Origin: CADEFF01 sp964569315
Lineage (GTDB): Bacteria > Pseudomonadota > Alphaproteobacteria > Dongiales > Dongiaceae
Assembly (NCBI GenBank): GCA_964569315.1
Contig: CAZMUZ010000032.1
Span: 1-33,672 of the forward strand
Direction of reading: 5' to 3'
Length of the DNA stretch: 33,672 nucleotides
Each line of letters begins with the position of its first letter. Position 1 is the stretch's first letter. The translations under genes were made by a program, and so were the position numbers. The notes beneath the pieces are model-generated. The model did not search any database and was not told the origin of the DNA. It was given only the letters and a program-made list of their open reading frames with translations. This document shows, in pieces, positions 7,533 to 17,464 of this stretch.

Positions 7533-7955
7533 CGCTCGGTGCGGAGGATTCGACAACAGGAAGCCCGGCTTTCGGGAGCCCGGAGTGTCATGGCCGACCG
7601 GTAAAGATTTGGCAATCGGTCCCGCAACGTATCGCCTGCTTTCCCGAATCATCCGCGGAACGGACATTGCCGTAACGGACGGGAAACAGTGAATTCTTAG
7701 AACGACTCAGCGCAAAGCGGCAATGCCGCGCCTTGATCGCTTGGTCTTGTGCGAAGCATTGCGCGCGGCATCGGTGGTCGCGACGGCCGTACCGGCTCGA
7801 ACCGGCGACCTTAGAATTATGATTCCTCTGCTCGGCTATGTGCCGCGGTTTGGCCAGATCCAGCCCGTTTTGGCCCGATTCTCGGATTTCGGTCGCCGGC
7901 ATCAAGGTTGCAGAAACCGCACCAGGATTATAGAAAGCAACGGCTTTCGGGGCCT
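7533..7955. other. Non-coding stretch upstream of tRNA-Pro
   Basis: I see no convincing gene in these 423 bases. Open frames crossing it are translations of tRNA sequence. It contains the tRNA-like relic described separately at 7784-7833 and probably the promoters for tRNA-Pro (plus) and the sulfotransferase (minus). Confidence 0.6.
7784..7833 (-). pseudogene. Possible degenerate tRNA 3' half (CAT anticodon-like loop)
   Basis: On the minus strand this stretch reads GAGCA, a stem GAGGA, a seven-base loop ATCATAA (CAT at anticodon positions after the invariant T), TTCTA, AGGTC, then GCCGG-TTCGAG-CCGGT. This resembles the D-stem end, anticodon arm, variable loop and T arm of a tRNA. No D-loop GCTCAG-type 5' half or matching acceptor stem is present, the anticodon stem has a mismatch, and the T-loop is one base short. 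It would be a non-functional relic, or a chance match. Confidence 0.35.
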
Positions 7956-8032
7956 CGGGGCGTAGCTCAGTCCGGTAGAGTGCCTGCTTTGGGAGCAGGA
8001 TGTCGCTGGTTCGAATCCAGTCGCCCCGACCA
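7956..8032 (+). tRNA. tRNA-Pro (anticodon TGG)
   Basis: The cloverleaf is complete: acceptor CGGGGCG pairs with CGCCCCG, and the D arm contains GTAGCTCAG. The anticodon stem CCTGC/GCAGG encloses the loop TTTGGGA, giving anticodon TGG. The T arm has GGTTCGAATCC, the discriminator base is A, and the CCA end is encoded. Length is 77 bases. Confidence 0.97.
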
Positions 8033-8068
8033 GCCCGGCTCACGGACAATCGCGAGAGGATCTCGGCC

Positions 8069-8374
8069 ATGGCGGTGCGCATCTATCGGCCCAGCAAGAC
8101 GGCAACGCAGTCGGGCCTGGCCGGGACCAGCAAATGGGTGCTCGAATACGAGCCCGCGGCGGGCGCGACGACGGAGCCGCTGATGGGCTGGACCAGCTCG
8201 GGCGATACGAAGCGGCAGGTGCGGCTGCGTTTCGACACCGAAGCGGAGGCGGTCAATTTCGCCAAGAAGCAGGGTCTCGCCTATCGGCTCGTGGAGCCGA
8301 AGGAGCGGCCGGTGCGCCCCAAGGCCTATGCCGACAATTTCAGATATGATCGGGTCGGTCGCTGGACCCACTGA
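8069..8374 (+). CDS. NADH:ubiquinone oxidoreductase (complex I) NDUFS4-like accessory subunit
   Basis: This 101-residue protein matches the small complex I accessory subunit family shared by alphaproteobacteria and mitochondria (NDUFS4, 18 kDa subunit). Signature elements in order are MAVRIYRPSKTATQSG, KWVLEYEP, the core W-SSGDTKRQVRLRFDTEAEAVNFAKKQGLAYRLVEP, and the C-terminal YADNF...RVGRWTH ending. The subunit sits on the peripheral arm of complex I near the NADH dehydrogenase module (family knowledge). The ATG at 8069 is preceded by GAGAGGA. An upstream in-frame start falls within tRNA-Pro and is rejected. The gene stands alone between two tRNA genes, away from any nuo operon in this window. 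Confidence 0.92.
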   Translation: MAVRIYRPSKTATQSGLAGTSKWVLEYEPAAGATTEPLMGWTSSGDTKRQVRLRFDTEAEAVNFAKKQGLAYRLVEPKERPVRPKAYADNFRYDRVGRWTH

Positions 8375-8392
8375 CGGGGCCTTCGCTGCGAC

Positions 8393-8468
8393 GCGCCCGT
8401 AGCTCAGCGGATAGAGCAACCGCCTTCTAAGCGGTAGGTCGCAGGTTCAATTCCTGCCGGGCGCGCCA
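8393..8468 (+). tRNA. tRNA-Arg (anticodon TCT)
   Basis: Acceptor stem GCGCCCG pairs with CGGGCGC, and the D arm contains GTAGCTCAGCGG. The anticodon stem ACCGC/GCGGT encloses the loop CTTCTAA, giving anticodon TCT. The T arm has GGTTCAATTCC, the discriminator base is G, and the CCA end is encoded. Length is 76 bases. Confidence 0.97.
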
Positions 8469-8745
8469 AATCTACGCCGAGTATGACCGCTTCTGCGATC
8501 GCGTGCGTTTTCGCACCACGGCGATTTCGACCCGTCGCGGACAGGGCGAAATTTGATGATCGGCGGCGTCCTCTATTCCGGAATGGAAGGTGCCTTGGGT
8601 GGCTTGGTCTGAGCGCCAGCTTGGTGGCGGTGCTCTCCCCATTGCCGATCAGCGAAGATATGTCTCTCGATCCGCGCCGGACGATGATCGTCTGCATAGC
8701 CGACCTGGAGCGCAGCGGTTTGGGTGGTGAGGACGGTGGCGCCTG

Positions 8746-8943
8746 CTATCGGCCGCGCCCAGCCTGCGCGCGTGTCCGGCGCTCGCCATAAAGTTTGGCT
8801 TCGAGCTGCCGGTTGTGCTGTTCGGCGGCGGCCAGCGTGGGAAAAGGTTCGACGGCGGCACGGCCGCTCGGCAGGACCATCACCGCGAGATAGGGGAGCC
8901 CTTCGGCGGGCGGCTTGTAAACGGCGAAGGTATTGCGGCGCAT
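8746..8943 (-). CDS. Small hypothetical protein
   Basis: This is a candidate gene of 65 residues beginning MRRNTFAVYKPPAEGLPYLAV. The sequence has a plausible fold pattern: a short beta-like start, a VLPSGRAAVEPFPTL strand-turn segment, an amphipathic helix AAAEQHNRQLEAKLYGE, and a basic tail. A GGGACGAG stretch upstream could serve as a ribosome-binding site. I do not recognise a family. The amino-acid composition looks more protein-like than the other frames in this stretch, but chance cannot be excluded in such GC-rich DNA. Confidence 0.45.
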   Translation of the reverse strand: MRRNTFAVYKPPAEGLPYLAVMVLPSGRAAVEPFPTLAAAEQHNRQLEAKLYGERRTRAQAGRGR

Positions 8944-9280
8944 TCGGTCTCGTCCCTGGTCTCGAGCGAACTCGTTCGATAACGAAACGAGGCAGGAAGG
9001 TCGCCCGGCTTCGAGCCGCGAGCGCCTGCGCGGTGATCGCGAACGGTCGTCAGGGGTTTTAACGCTCTCGACGGCGACCCGGTTCCTCGGAACCTCGAGC
9101 CGGGGGAATGGCCGGCGGCCGCGGCTTTCGTGCCCGTTTCAGGGCCCAAAGCCGGTGCGATCGGGAGTGCGGCCGCGATCCCGCCCGCCCAGACCCGAAA
9201 GCCGGCGATGCGGCGCCGTCGCAGGCGGTCGGCCGCACGCCGGGCGGGCGGTCGTTCGCTCCGCCGCCGGCGGGCCGGCA
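8944..9280. other. Non-coding stretch downstream of tadE-like genes
   Basis: These 337 GC-rich bases carry no gene I can support. There is a short inverted repeat GGTTCC-TC-GGAACC within a larger imperfect hairpin around 9078-9106, and further GC-rich palindromic sequence just after the end of the minus-strand TadE-like gene. Either might stop transcription, but no T-run was seen. Confidence 0.5.
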
Positions 9281-9853
9281 TCAGTCGTCGGTAATCGCCG
9301 TCAGGTTCTGCAGGCGCGGCCGATTGTAGGACGAGTAATAGAGAACGCGCGCCGCGAAGATCTCGCCGAAGAAGACCGGCGAGTAGTCGAAGAAGACCTC
9401 GGCCACGATCACGTTCTCGCCGCTGCGCAGCGAAAACCCGGTCGGCAGCGGCGGATCTTCGTCGGCTTCCACCCCGAGCCGGCTGATCGAAATCAACCCC
9501 GGCGCCGTCAGGCGCTGCCAGACGATCTCGGGATCGGCGTCCGCCGGCGAGTAGGGCCGGAAGACGGAGCTCACGATCACGCGCCCCTGCGTGCCGATGT
9601 CGAAGGGCAGGGCGGTGTCGGTCGCGGACACCCAGAGGTCGCTCATCTCGCTTTCGGTTACCACGTCGAGCTGGGCGACGAGGTCCGAGGTCTGCGCGGC
9701 GACCCGGGCCATCTTCTGATTGATGAGCACGAAGCGCGCCGCATCGAAGCAGCCGAGCAGGATGATGAGCAGCACGGGCAGCCCGAAGGCGAATTCCATC
9801 ACCGCCAGGCCTTCCTCGCAGCGCCGGAACCGGCGCAGGACTTGAAGCATCAT
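9281..9853 (-). CDS. TadE-like pseudopilin
   Basis: This 190-residue protein has the TadE pattern: a short basic leader (LRRFRRCEEG), then LAVMEFAFGLPVLLIILLGCFDAARFVLINQKM. The latter is one N-terminal hydrophobic helix with the conserved glutamate of TadE/TadF pseudopilins. The rest is predicted to lie outside the cytoplasmic membrane. In Tad systems these minor pilins are processed by the TadV/CpaA peptidase and are needed for pilus assembly (family knowledge). It starts two bases after the stop of the other TadE-like gene, so the pair is co-transcribed. Which of the two corresponds to TadE and which to TadF cannot be decided here. Confidence 0.87.
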   Translation of the reverse strand: MMLQVLRRFRRCEEGLAVMEFAFGLPVLLIILLGCFDAARFVLINQKMARVAAQTSDLVAQLDVVTESEMSDLWVSATDTALPFDIGTQGRVIVSSVFRPYSPADADPEIVWQRLTAPGLISISRLGVEADEDPPLPTGFSLRSGENVIVAEVFFDYSPVFFGEIFAARVLYYSSYNRPRLQNLTAITDD

Positions 9854-9855
9854 CG

Positions 9856-10476
9856 TCAGTCTCCACTGTCATCGGCATCGACGAAGCCATAGGGCTCGTT
9901 TTGCACGACGACGCTTGCCGACATATGAATCACGCCGTCCTGGCCCATCAGATCGCCGAGCAGGGGCGTCATCAGGCCCCAGCCATAGCGAACGGTGTAT
10001 TGCACCACATCGCCGAACTGGCCGGCGCCGATCAGGCCCTGGTCGTCGCTATATTCGCCGTCGCCGTTGACGTCGGTATAGCTCTCGCCCTCGTCGCGAA
10101 TGCCGTTATAGGGCGGCGCGTCGACGAACGGCTCCGGTTTGCCCACGTCGGAAAAGCTGTCGTAGGTCAACATGGTGACGTTGTCGGAGGTGAGCTGGAC
10201 CAGGCCGAAGGTGTTGTTCTCGATGATTTGGACGATCTGCTGCTCGCGCGTCATGTCCTCGTCGGTGGGTTCCTGGCCGGTGATGCCCCAGCGCGAGGCT
10301 TCCTTGAGGCCGCCCTCCACCGAGACATTGATGAACATCAGCATGGCCACTTCGAACATGCCGATGACGAGCAGGAAGAGCGGTGGCGCCACCAGGGCGA
10401 ACTCGACGATCGCGGTGCCGCGCTCCGTTCGGGTGAAGCGTCGCAACAGCATTGAAATAAAACGGGTTTTTCTCAT
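9856..10476 (-). CDS. TadE-like pseudopilin with EF-hand-like loop
   Basis: This 206-residue protein begins MRKTRFISMLLRRFTRTERG, followed by the TadE helix TAIVEFALVAPPLFLLVIGMFEVAMLMFINV. Helix and glutamate match the TadE family. The C-terminal domain includes the loop DVNGDGEYSDDQ at residues 135-146. It has the D-x-N-x-D-G spacing of an EF-hand/dockerin-type calcium loop, although position 12 is Q rather than an acid. The ATG at 10476 has a GGAAGG upstream; in-frame starts further up run through the divergent tadD promoter and are rejected. It is the first gene of a two-gene minus-strand unit, and diverges from tadD across 46 bases. Confidence 0.87.
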   Translation of the reverse strand: MRKTRFISMLLRRFTRTERGTAIVEFALVAPPLFLLVIGMFEVAMLMFINVSVEGGLKEASRWGITGQEPTDEDMTREQQIVQIIENNTFGLVQLTSDNVTMLTYDSFSDVGKPEPFVDAPPYNGIRDEGESYTDVNGDGEYSDDQGLIGAGQFGDVVQYTVRYGWGLMTPLLGDLMGQDGVIHMSASVVVQNEPYGFVDADDSGD

Positions 10477-10522
10477 GACCTGTTTACCTTCCGCTAACCA
10501 TAGCGTCGCTAATCTCGGCGCC

Positions 10523-12067
10523 ATGCATCGATCCTTCGACAAAATCCGGCAGTTGCTGCCGGTATCGGTGGTTGCGCTCAGCCTCGGGGCGTGCGCCGCC
10601 ACCTCGCCCTCGTCCCAAGCTCCGCAAGTGACCGCCGACTCCATGATCCGGGTCGCCGACCTGACCCGCGGCAGCGGCGATCTGGTCAATGCGGTCGGGC
10701 TCTATCGGCGCGCCCATGAAGTGGCGCCGGACGACGTCCGTCCGCTGCTGGCGCTCGGTCAGATCTTCACGCAGCTCGGCTCGCCGGCGAGCGCCGCCGA
10801 GGCGTTCCGCGCGGCGATCCAGGTCGACGCCGGCAACGTCGAGGCGCGTCGGGGCCTCGCCACGGCGCTGATCGGGCTGAACCAGCCGGAGCAGGCGATC
10901 GCCGAGCTCGAGATGGCGCTCGACATGTCGAAGGACTACCGGCTCTACAACAGCCTCGGCGTCGCCTACGACATGATCGGCGACCAGGCATCCGCGCAGA
11001 CCTACTACAAGACCGGCCTCGAGCTTTCGCCGGGCAACCTGCAGATCATCAACAATCTCGGCCTCTCGCTCGTGCTGGAAGGCCGCTACCCGGAGGCGAT
11101 CGCGCTGCTCGAGCCGGCCGCCGCCGATCCCGCCGCGACGCCGCGCCTGCGCCAGAACCTGGCGCTCGCCATCGGCCTGGCCGGCGATCGCACCCGCGCG
11201 CGCGAACTGGCGGGGCGCGATGTGGGCAACGAAACTGCGGAGAAGAATCTTAGCTATTTCAGCGCCTTGAAAGGCCTCGACGACGAGCGGACCATGGCCG
11301 CTGCGCTTGGCGCGCATCTGCTGGGCGCGCCGCAGGGCGGCAGCCAAATCCTGCCGGCCGAGCTCGTGCCGGCCGCCGCCGCCATGCCCGCCGCCATCAG
11401 CACGCCCGTCGCGCCGGCCATGCCGGTCGAGCAGGGGACCCTCGAGGTGCCGGTCGACCAGGGCACGATCCAGGTGAGGCCGCTCATCGAAGCGCCCGCG
11501 GAAGCCCCCACCGAAGCGCCGGTCGCTGCCACCAGCCCGCACCATGGCGCCCCGGCCGTCGTCGTGCCGAGCCCGCAGCCCGAGGCGTCGGCTGTGGTGC
11601 CGAGCGCTGAGTTCGATACCGCCCCGTTCGACACCCCGAACCCGCATAGCGGCGCGCCGCAGGTGGCCCCGCAGGCCGAAACCGGAAGCGAGCCCGCCGT
11701 CGATCCGACGACCGAGCCCGCCGAGACGGGCGGGAACAGGGCCGAGCCCGCGCATCAGATCCTGCCGCGCGACGCCGCCCAGATGGAGATGGATTTCGTG
11801 CGCGCGCTGGCGGTTCGGCCGGCCTTCGGGGTCCTGCGCACCGAGACCGCGATGGGGCCGTCGGTTACCGCCGATCCGCTGCACCGCCAGATGGCATCGA
11901 TCTATGTCGCGGATGTCGGCGCGATCGAGCTCGCCTCCAGCGACGGCGGCAGCTTCGACCTGCTCAACATGATCGGCAACTGGCTGACCCTGCCGTCGGG
12001 TACGCTCGCCGACGTGAATGGCGGCGTGGAGCCGAGCCTCATCGCGACCGGCGTGCGCATCAACTGA
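10523..12067 (+). CDS. tadD: TadD-like TPR lipoprotein with long Pro/Ala-rich C-terminal extension
   Basis: This protein of 514 residues is likely an outer-membrane-associated Tad pilotin or assembly factor. A lipobox LGAC places the lipidated cysteine at residue 24. Residues about 40-260 contain tandem TPR units, for example DLVNAVGLYRRAHEVAPDD, PASAAEAFRAAIQVDAGN, PEQAIAELEMALDMSKD and ASAQTYYKTGLELSPGN. A linker rich in Pro, Ala, Glu and Val (about 280-415) follows, with repeated HHGAP/HSGAP motifs. A distinct C-terminal domain of roughly 95 residues starts near the DFVRALAVRPAFGVL segment. TadD proteins are often around 250-300 residues (family knowledge), so this one is nearly doubled. 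The start at 10523 gives the only sensible signal peptide. A strong terminator follows at 12112-12146. Confidence 0.85.
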   Translation: MHRSFDKIRQLLPVSVVALSLGACAATSPSSQAPQVTADSMIRVADLTRGSGDLVNAVGLYRRAHEVAPDDVRPLLALGQIFTQLGSPASAAEAFRAAIQVDAGNVEARRGLATALIGLNQPEQAIAELEMALDMSKDYRLYNSLGVAYDMIGDQASAQTYYKTGLELSPGNLQIINNLGLSLVLEGRYPEAIALLEPAAADPAATPRLRQNLALAIGLAGDRTRARELAGRDVGNETAEKNLSYFSALKGLDDERTMAAALGAHLLGAPQGGSQILPAELVPAAAAMPAAISTPVAPAMPVEQGTLEVPVDQGTIQVRPLIEAPAEAPTEAPVAATSPHHGAPAVVVPSPQPEASAVVPSAEFDTAPFDTPNPHSGAPQVAPQAETGSEPAVDPTTEPAETGGNRAEPAHQILPRDAAQMEMDFVRALAVRPAFGVLRTETAMGPSVTADPLHRQMASIYVADVGAIELASSDGGSFDLLNMIGNWLTLPSGTLADVNGGVEPSLIATGVRIN

Positions 12068-12534
12068 CTTCGTCGGGGCGGCTTCCCCGGCCGCTTTCCT
12101 GCCTGCCTCGCAAGCGCTCCGATCCCCCACGCGGATCGGGGCGCTTCCTTTATGCGCCCCGCGCGCAGGTTCCCGGTCCAAATCCGCATGAGCCCCATCC
12201 TGGTGCGACGTCGCGCCGGCGCGCCGAGATGCCGGGCGGTCGTTTCCGCAACCCGCCGCGCCGCCCTTGAATCGCGCCGCCGGCGTTCCCGCGCTGCGAC
12301 GATCGATGGCGGCGCTGTCGCTCGGTGCCATGTCGCTCCGGCCGGTGGGGCCGGCGAGCGGCGGCGCGGCGCGGGTGGCGAGGATCGCCGTCAGACCACG
12401 CGCCTTCGTCCCCGCCGCGTCGACGGATCCCTGGAAAACGAGGTCGACCGGTGTGCCAGCGGGGGCGCACCGGATCCGGTCGTTTCGTGCCGTGCGGTCG
12501 TTTTTCGAGGCCATCCTGGCCATCCCGTATCGCG
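12068..12534. other. Non-coding stretch between convergent tadD and tadC
   Basis: This 467-base gap lies between convergent genes. It holds the tadD terminator near its left end. The rest is GC-rich. A minus-strand frame from 12523 stays open but runs antisense through tadD without a stop of its own, so I do not call a gene. Confidence 0.55.
12112..12146 (+). terminator. Intrinsic terminator after tadD
   Basis: AAGCGCTCCGATCC (12112-12125) pairs with GGATCGGGGCGCTT (12133-12146) over 14 positions with a single T-G wobble. The loop is seven bases. The sequence CCTTTAT follows. Position 45 bases after the tadD stop fits a terminator for that gene. Confidence 0.8.
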
Positions 12535-13512
12535 CTACATTTTAGAGAGAGCGTCGATGACCTTCAGGATCGCCGGCCCGATCAACACGACGAAGAGGGG
12601 CGGCAGGATGAAGACGATCATCGGCACGGTCATCAATGCCGGCAATCGGGCGGCTTTCTCTTCGGCGCGCAGCATGCGCTCCTCGCGGAACTCGTGCGCC
12701 AGGACGCGGAGCGACTGGGCGAGGGGCGTGCCGTATTTGTCGGACTGCAGCATGCTGTTCACCAGGCCCCGGATGCCGGGCGACTTGGTGCGGTTCATCA
12801 GGTTCACGAGGGCGGCGCGGCGGTCGGGCAGGAAGCCGAGCTCCAGCGAGGTGATCGCGAGCTCGTCGGCAAGCTCGGGGCAGCCCTTGGAGAATTCCTC
12901 GGAGACGCGCTTCAGCAGGGAGTCGAGGCTGAGGCCCGCTTCGGCGCAGATCACCATCAGGTCGAGCGCATCCGGCAGGCCCTTGCGGATCTGATGCGCC
13001 CGCTTGGTGACCTGGTTCTTCACCATGATGTCGGGCGCCATGAAGCCGAGCAGCACGCTGCCGATCGTGACGGCGAGCCGGCCGACGGGGGGCAGGTTGT
13101 AGAAGCGCGCGACCTCGAACAGGAGCACCGCACCGATGCCGAACAGCACCGGCAGGGTAACCTTGGCGAACAGGAAGCGGATGAGGGCGTCGTTCGAGCG
13201 CCAGCCGGCCTGCGCCAGGCGCATCTGCACGGATTCCGCGCGGGTCGTGCGCAGCAGCTTCAGCCGGTCGACCACGCTCCGCATCGTGGAGGTGGAGAGC
13301 AGCTTGCCGTGCGGCGCGCGCTTGTTGAGAAAGGTATCGCGCATGGCGGCTCGCCGCGTGGCGAGCTCGCGCGCGCGCCGCATGCCGGTCTCGCGCTTCA
13401 CCAGCGTGTTCCAGACGACGAACACCGTCAGGAACGCGGAGACGCCCGCCATCCCGGTGACCAGCGCCTCCGGCTCGATGCCGGGCGGCAGATAGTCGAG
13501 CGGATTGATCAT
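12535..13512 (-). CDS. tadC: Tad pilus inner-membrane platform protein TadC
   Basis: This protein of 325 residues is a type II secretion F-domain protein of the TadC type. It has an N-terminal helix near residues 18-34, a cytoplasmic domain, and helices around 122-140 and 147-165. The F-domain follows with GLPDALDLMVICAEAGLSLDSLLKRVSEE and RSPGIRGLVNSMLQSDKYGTPL-like elements. Paired C-terminal helices begin at LPALMTVPMIVFILPPLFVVLIG. With TadB it forms the inner-membrane core that the CpaF ATPase acts on (family knowledge). Its ATG overlaps the tadB stop by four bases (ATGA), indicating translational coupling. It is the last gene of the cpa operon. Confidence 0.95.
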   Translation of the reverse strand: MINPLDYLPPGIEPEALVTGMAGVSAFLTVFVVWNTLVKRETGMRRARELATRRAAMRDTFLNKRAPHGKLLSTSTMRSVVDRLKLLRTTRAESVQMRLAQAGWRSNDALIRFLFAKVTLPVLFGIGAVLLFEVARFYNLPPVGRLAVTIGSVLLGFMAPDIMVKNQVTKRAHQIRKGLPDALDLMVICAEAGLSLDSLLKRVSEEFSKGCPELADELAITSLELGFLPDRRAALVNLMNRTKSPGIRGLVNSMLQSDKYGTPLAQSLRVLAHEFREERMLRAEEKAARLPALMTVPMIVFILPPLFVVLIGPAILKVIDALSKM

Positions 13513-14497
13513 ATTTCGAACCGAACCATCTTGGCCATGATGCTGATGCCGAGCAGGTAGCAGAGGAAAGCGCAGCCGACCATGATGAGGCCGCGCGGGT
13601 CGGTGAAGAGCTTCATCGCGTAGGTCGGGTTCATCGCCAGGATGATGCCGAACATCACGAAGGGCAGCGATCCGATGATGTAGGCGCTGGCCTTGGCTTC
13701 CGACGACAGCGCCCTGATCTTGAGCCGCATCTGCTTGCGGCGGCGGAGCACGCTGCTGAGATTGTCGAGCGTTTCGGCGAGGTTGCCGCCGGTTTCCTGC
13801 TGGATCGCGAGCGTGATGGCGAAGAACCGGTACTCCGGAATGTCGAGCCGCGCGGCCGCCGCCCAGAGCGCGTCCTGCATGGTCATGCCGAAAGTGATGG
13901 AGTCGGCGATTTGCGCGAACTCCGGCCCGACGGGATCGGCGACCTCGCGGGCGACGGTCTTCAGCGATTCGCTGACCGGGAGACCCGACCGCAGGCCGCG
14001 GACGATCAGGTCGATCGCCTCGGGGAAGAGGTTGTTGAACTTGGTCAAACGGCGCTTGCCGAGAAAACCGATCGCCATGTGCGGCAGGCCGACGCCGACC
14101 GTCACGCCGGCGAGCAGGCAGGCGATCGCGGGGAGATCGAACGCCAGGCGCAACACGGCGGAAACGGCCGCGGCGATGACCAGCATGGTCACGAAATACT
14201 GCCCGAGCGTGATGCGCTTGCCGGTGCGCGCGATCCGTGCGCGCAGCTTCGCCGGGTTCGGCATCACGGCGTTCACGATCAAGTTGAGGAGCGGCACGCG
14301 GCTCTCGCCGGTGTCGCGGCGCACGTTGACGGTGGCGGCCCGGTCGCTCGCCGTGCTCTCTCGCTGGGCGCGACGCAGGCGGCGCTGCTGCTGGCGTTTT
14401 TCGTTCGATCTTAGGACGAATGCAACGCCCAGCAGCAAGACGGTCGTGGCCGCGAGTGCGGCCACGATGAGCAGATCCATCGGCGAAAACGCCATAT

Positions 14498-14501
<4 letters not shown>
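13509..14501 (-). CDS. tadB: Tad pilus inner-membrane platform protein TadB
   Basis: This protein of 330 residues has an N-terminal membrane helix (about 9-29), then a basic cytoplasmic stretch. Two membrane helices follow, then the F-domain with FNNLFPEAIDLIVRGLRSGLPVSESL and the QQETGGNLAETLDNLSSVLR motif characteristic of TadB. A final pair of helices closes the protein. It is the partner of TadC in the pilus motor platform. Start and stop overlap both neighbours by four bases (ATGA): its ATG overlaps the cpaF stop and its TGA overlaps the tadC start. Length is normal. Confidence 0.95.
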
Positions 14502-16222
<1,721 letters not shown>

Positions 16223-16225
16223 CGG

Positions 16226-17464
16226 TTACGCCGTCCGGCGACGCCATGGGATCCAGCGCCGTCGTTCCTGTTTCTGTTGGCCGAAGCGGGAGACGAGGTC
16301 CTTGAGGGCGACCGCGGTCTTGCTCGAGGGGGCGACCGCGGCGAGCGGCTTGCCGGCGCTCGCCGCCTGCTGCGCCGCCTTCAGGTCCTCGTGCAGGATC
16401 AGGTCCACCTTGCGCCCGAGGGCGCGCTCGAATTCCTCGCGGGGCAGCGCCGCATCCTTGCCGCCGACGCGGTTGGCGACGACCAGCACATGCGCATTCG
16501 GCGCGAGGATCTGTACCTGCTGCTGGATCCGCAGCACGTCGCGGAGCGAGGCGAGGGTCAGGTCCGTGACCAGGACGAGGTCGGTCGCCGAGTTCATCAC
16601 GCGCGTGCGGGCGCGCGGCGAGCTGCGCGGCACGTCGATGACGATGTAATCCGACTGACGGCGAACCTGGTCGATCAGAAGGGTGATCGCACCGGCCTCG
16701 AAATGGACGTCGTCGTCCACCGCTTCCTCGGACGCCATGACATGCATGCGGTCGCCGAACTTGGCGCAGGCGCTGCTGATGAAAAGGCTGTCGATGCGGG
16801 TGGGATGCTCCAGGGCCTCGCGCAGGCCGCGGGTCGGCTCGATATCGAGGGCGAGCGCCACGGTGCCGTGCCACAGGTCGAGATCGATGAGCGTGGTCGG
16901 TTTGCGCATCTGCTCGGCCAGCAGCCAGGCGATGTTGACCGAGACCAGCGTCGCGCCGACGCCGCCGCGGGCGCCCAGAACGCCGACGATCTTGCGATCC
17001 TCGGTGGCGGCCGTGGTGGGGGCCACGATCCGCTGGATCGAGGCGGTCAGTACCTTCGAGGTCACCGGCTTCACGAGATAGTCGGCGACGCCCGCATCGA
17101 TCGCTTCGCGATAGAACTCGATGTCGTTGATGGTGCCGATTGCGACGACCTTCGTGTCGTCGATGAAAGCCGCAATGATCGGCAGCAGGGCGTTGAGCGG
17201 CTTCGTCGCATCGGTGATGTCGACGATCAGCACCTTCGGCGCGGAGCCGGCCGAAAGATACTCGAGCGCCTCGCGGCTGCCGCCGTCGCGGACCTGCGAT
17301 TTTCCGAACAGTTGCTGGCAGGTCGCGCTGACCATGTCATGCGTCACGTTGTCGGCGACGAACGCGATGCAGTCCTGCCGCACGCCGCCGGCGAGAACCT
17401 TGCCGGCGGAGGGCTGCGCGTCGAGCTTGGGCTCGACTTTCTGCTTCTTGGCTAGCTTCATCAT
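16226..17464 (-). CDS. cpaE: Tad pilus localisation protein CpaE/TadZ (receiver-like plus MinD-like ATPase)
   Basis: This protein of 412 residues has an N-terminal response-regulator-like domain (about 30-145) with VLIVDITD around D82 and DYLVKPV with K132. A ParA/MinD-type ATPase domain follows from about residue 157. The deviant Walker A is GARGGVGAT at residues 164-172. The signature lysine of KGGxGK is arginine, and the catalytic lysine position is alanine, as in some TadZ/CpaE proteins, so ATP turnover may be weak or absent. TLIDLDLWHGTVALALDIEP and DYIVIDVPRSS follow as expected. The role is polar positioning of the pilus machine (family knowledge). The start ATG overlaps the cpaD stop by four bases. 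Confidence 0.94.
   Translation of the reverse strand: MMKLAKKQKVEPKLDAQPSAGKVLAGGVRQDCIAFVADNVTHDMVSATCQQLFGKSQVRDGGSREALEYLSAGSAPKVLIVDITDATKPLNALLPIIAAFIDDTKVVAIGTINDIEFYREAIDAGVADYLVKPVTSKVLTASIQRIVAPTTAATEDRKIVGVLGARGGVGATLVSVNIAWLLAEQMRKPTTLIDLDLWHGTVALALDIEPTRGLREALEHPTRIDSLFISSACAKFGDRMHVMASEEAVDDDVHFEAGAITLLIDQVRRQSDYIVIDVPRSSPRARTRVMNSATDLVLVTDLTLASLRDVLRIQQQVQILAPNAHVLVVANRVGGKDAALPREEFERALGRKVDLILHEDLKAAQQAASAGKPLAAVAPSSKTAVALKDLVSRFGQQKQERRRWIPWRRRTA

Noticed and set aside
7588..8183. Open frames crossing tRNA-Pro on both strands
   Set aside because: Their peptides (GDWIRTSDILLPKQ on minus, GVAQSGRVPALGAG on plus) are familiar false translations of tRNA genes.
8404..8697. Minus-strand open frame ending in RPAGIEPATYRLEGG
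   Set aside because: This peptide is the antisense translation of tRNA-Arg, a common spurious annotation.
10484..12523. Minus-strand open frame of 679 codons antisense to tadD
   Set aside because: The tadD frame has a lipobox, TPRs and a terminator. The antisense product is low-complexity Arg/Gly/Ala. Its first 80 codons (12270-12523) lie in a gene-free gap and look slightly more protein-like, but there is no stop before tadD and no recognisable motif.
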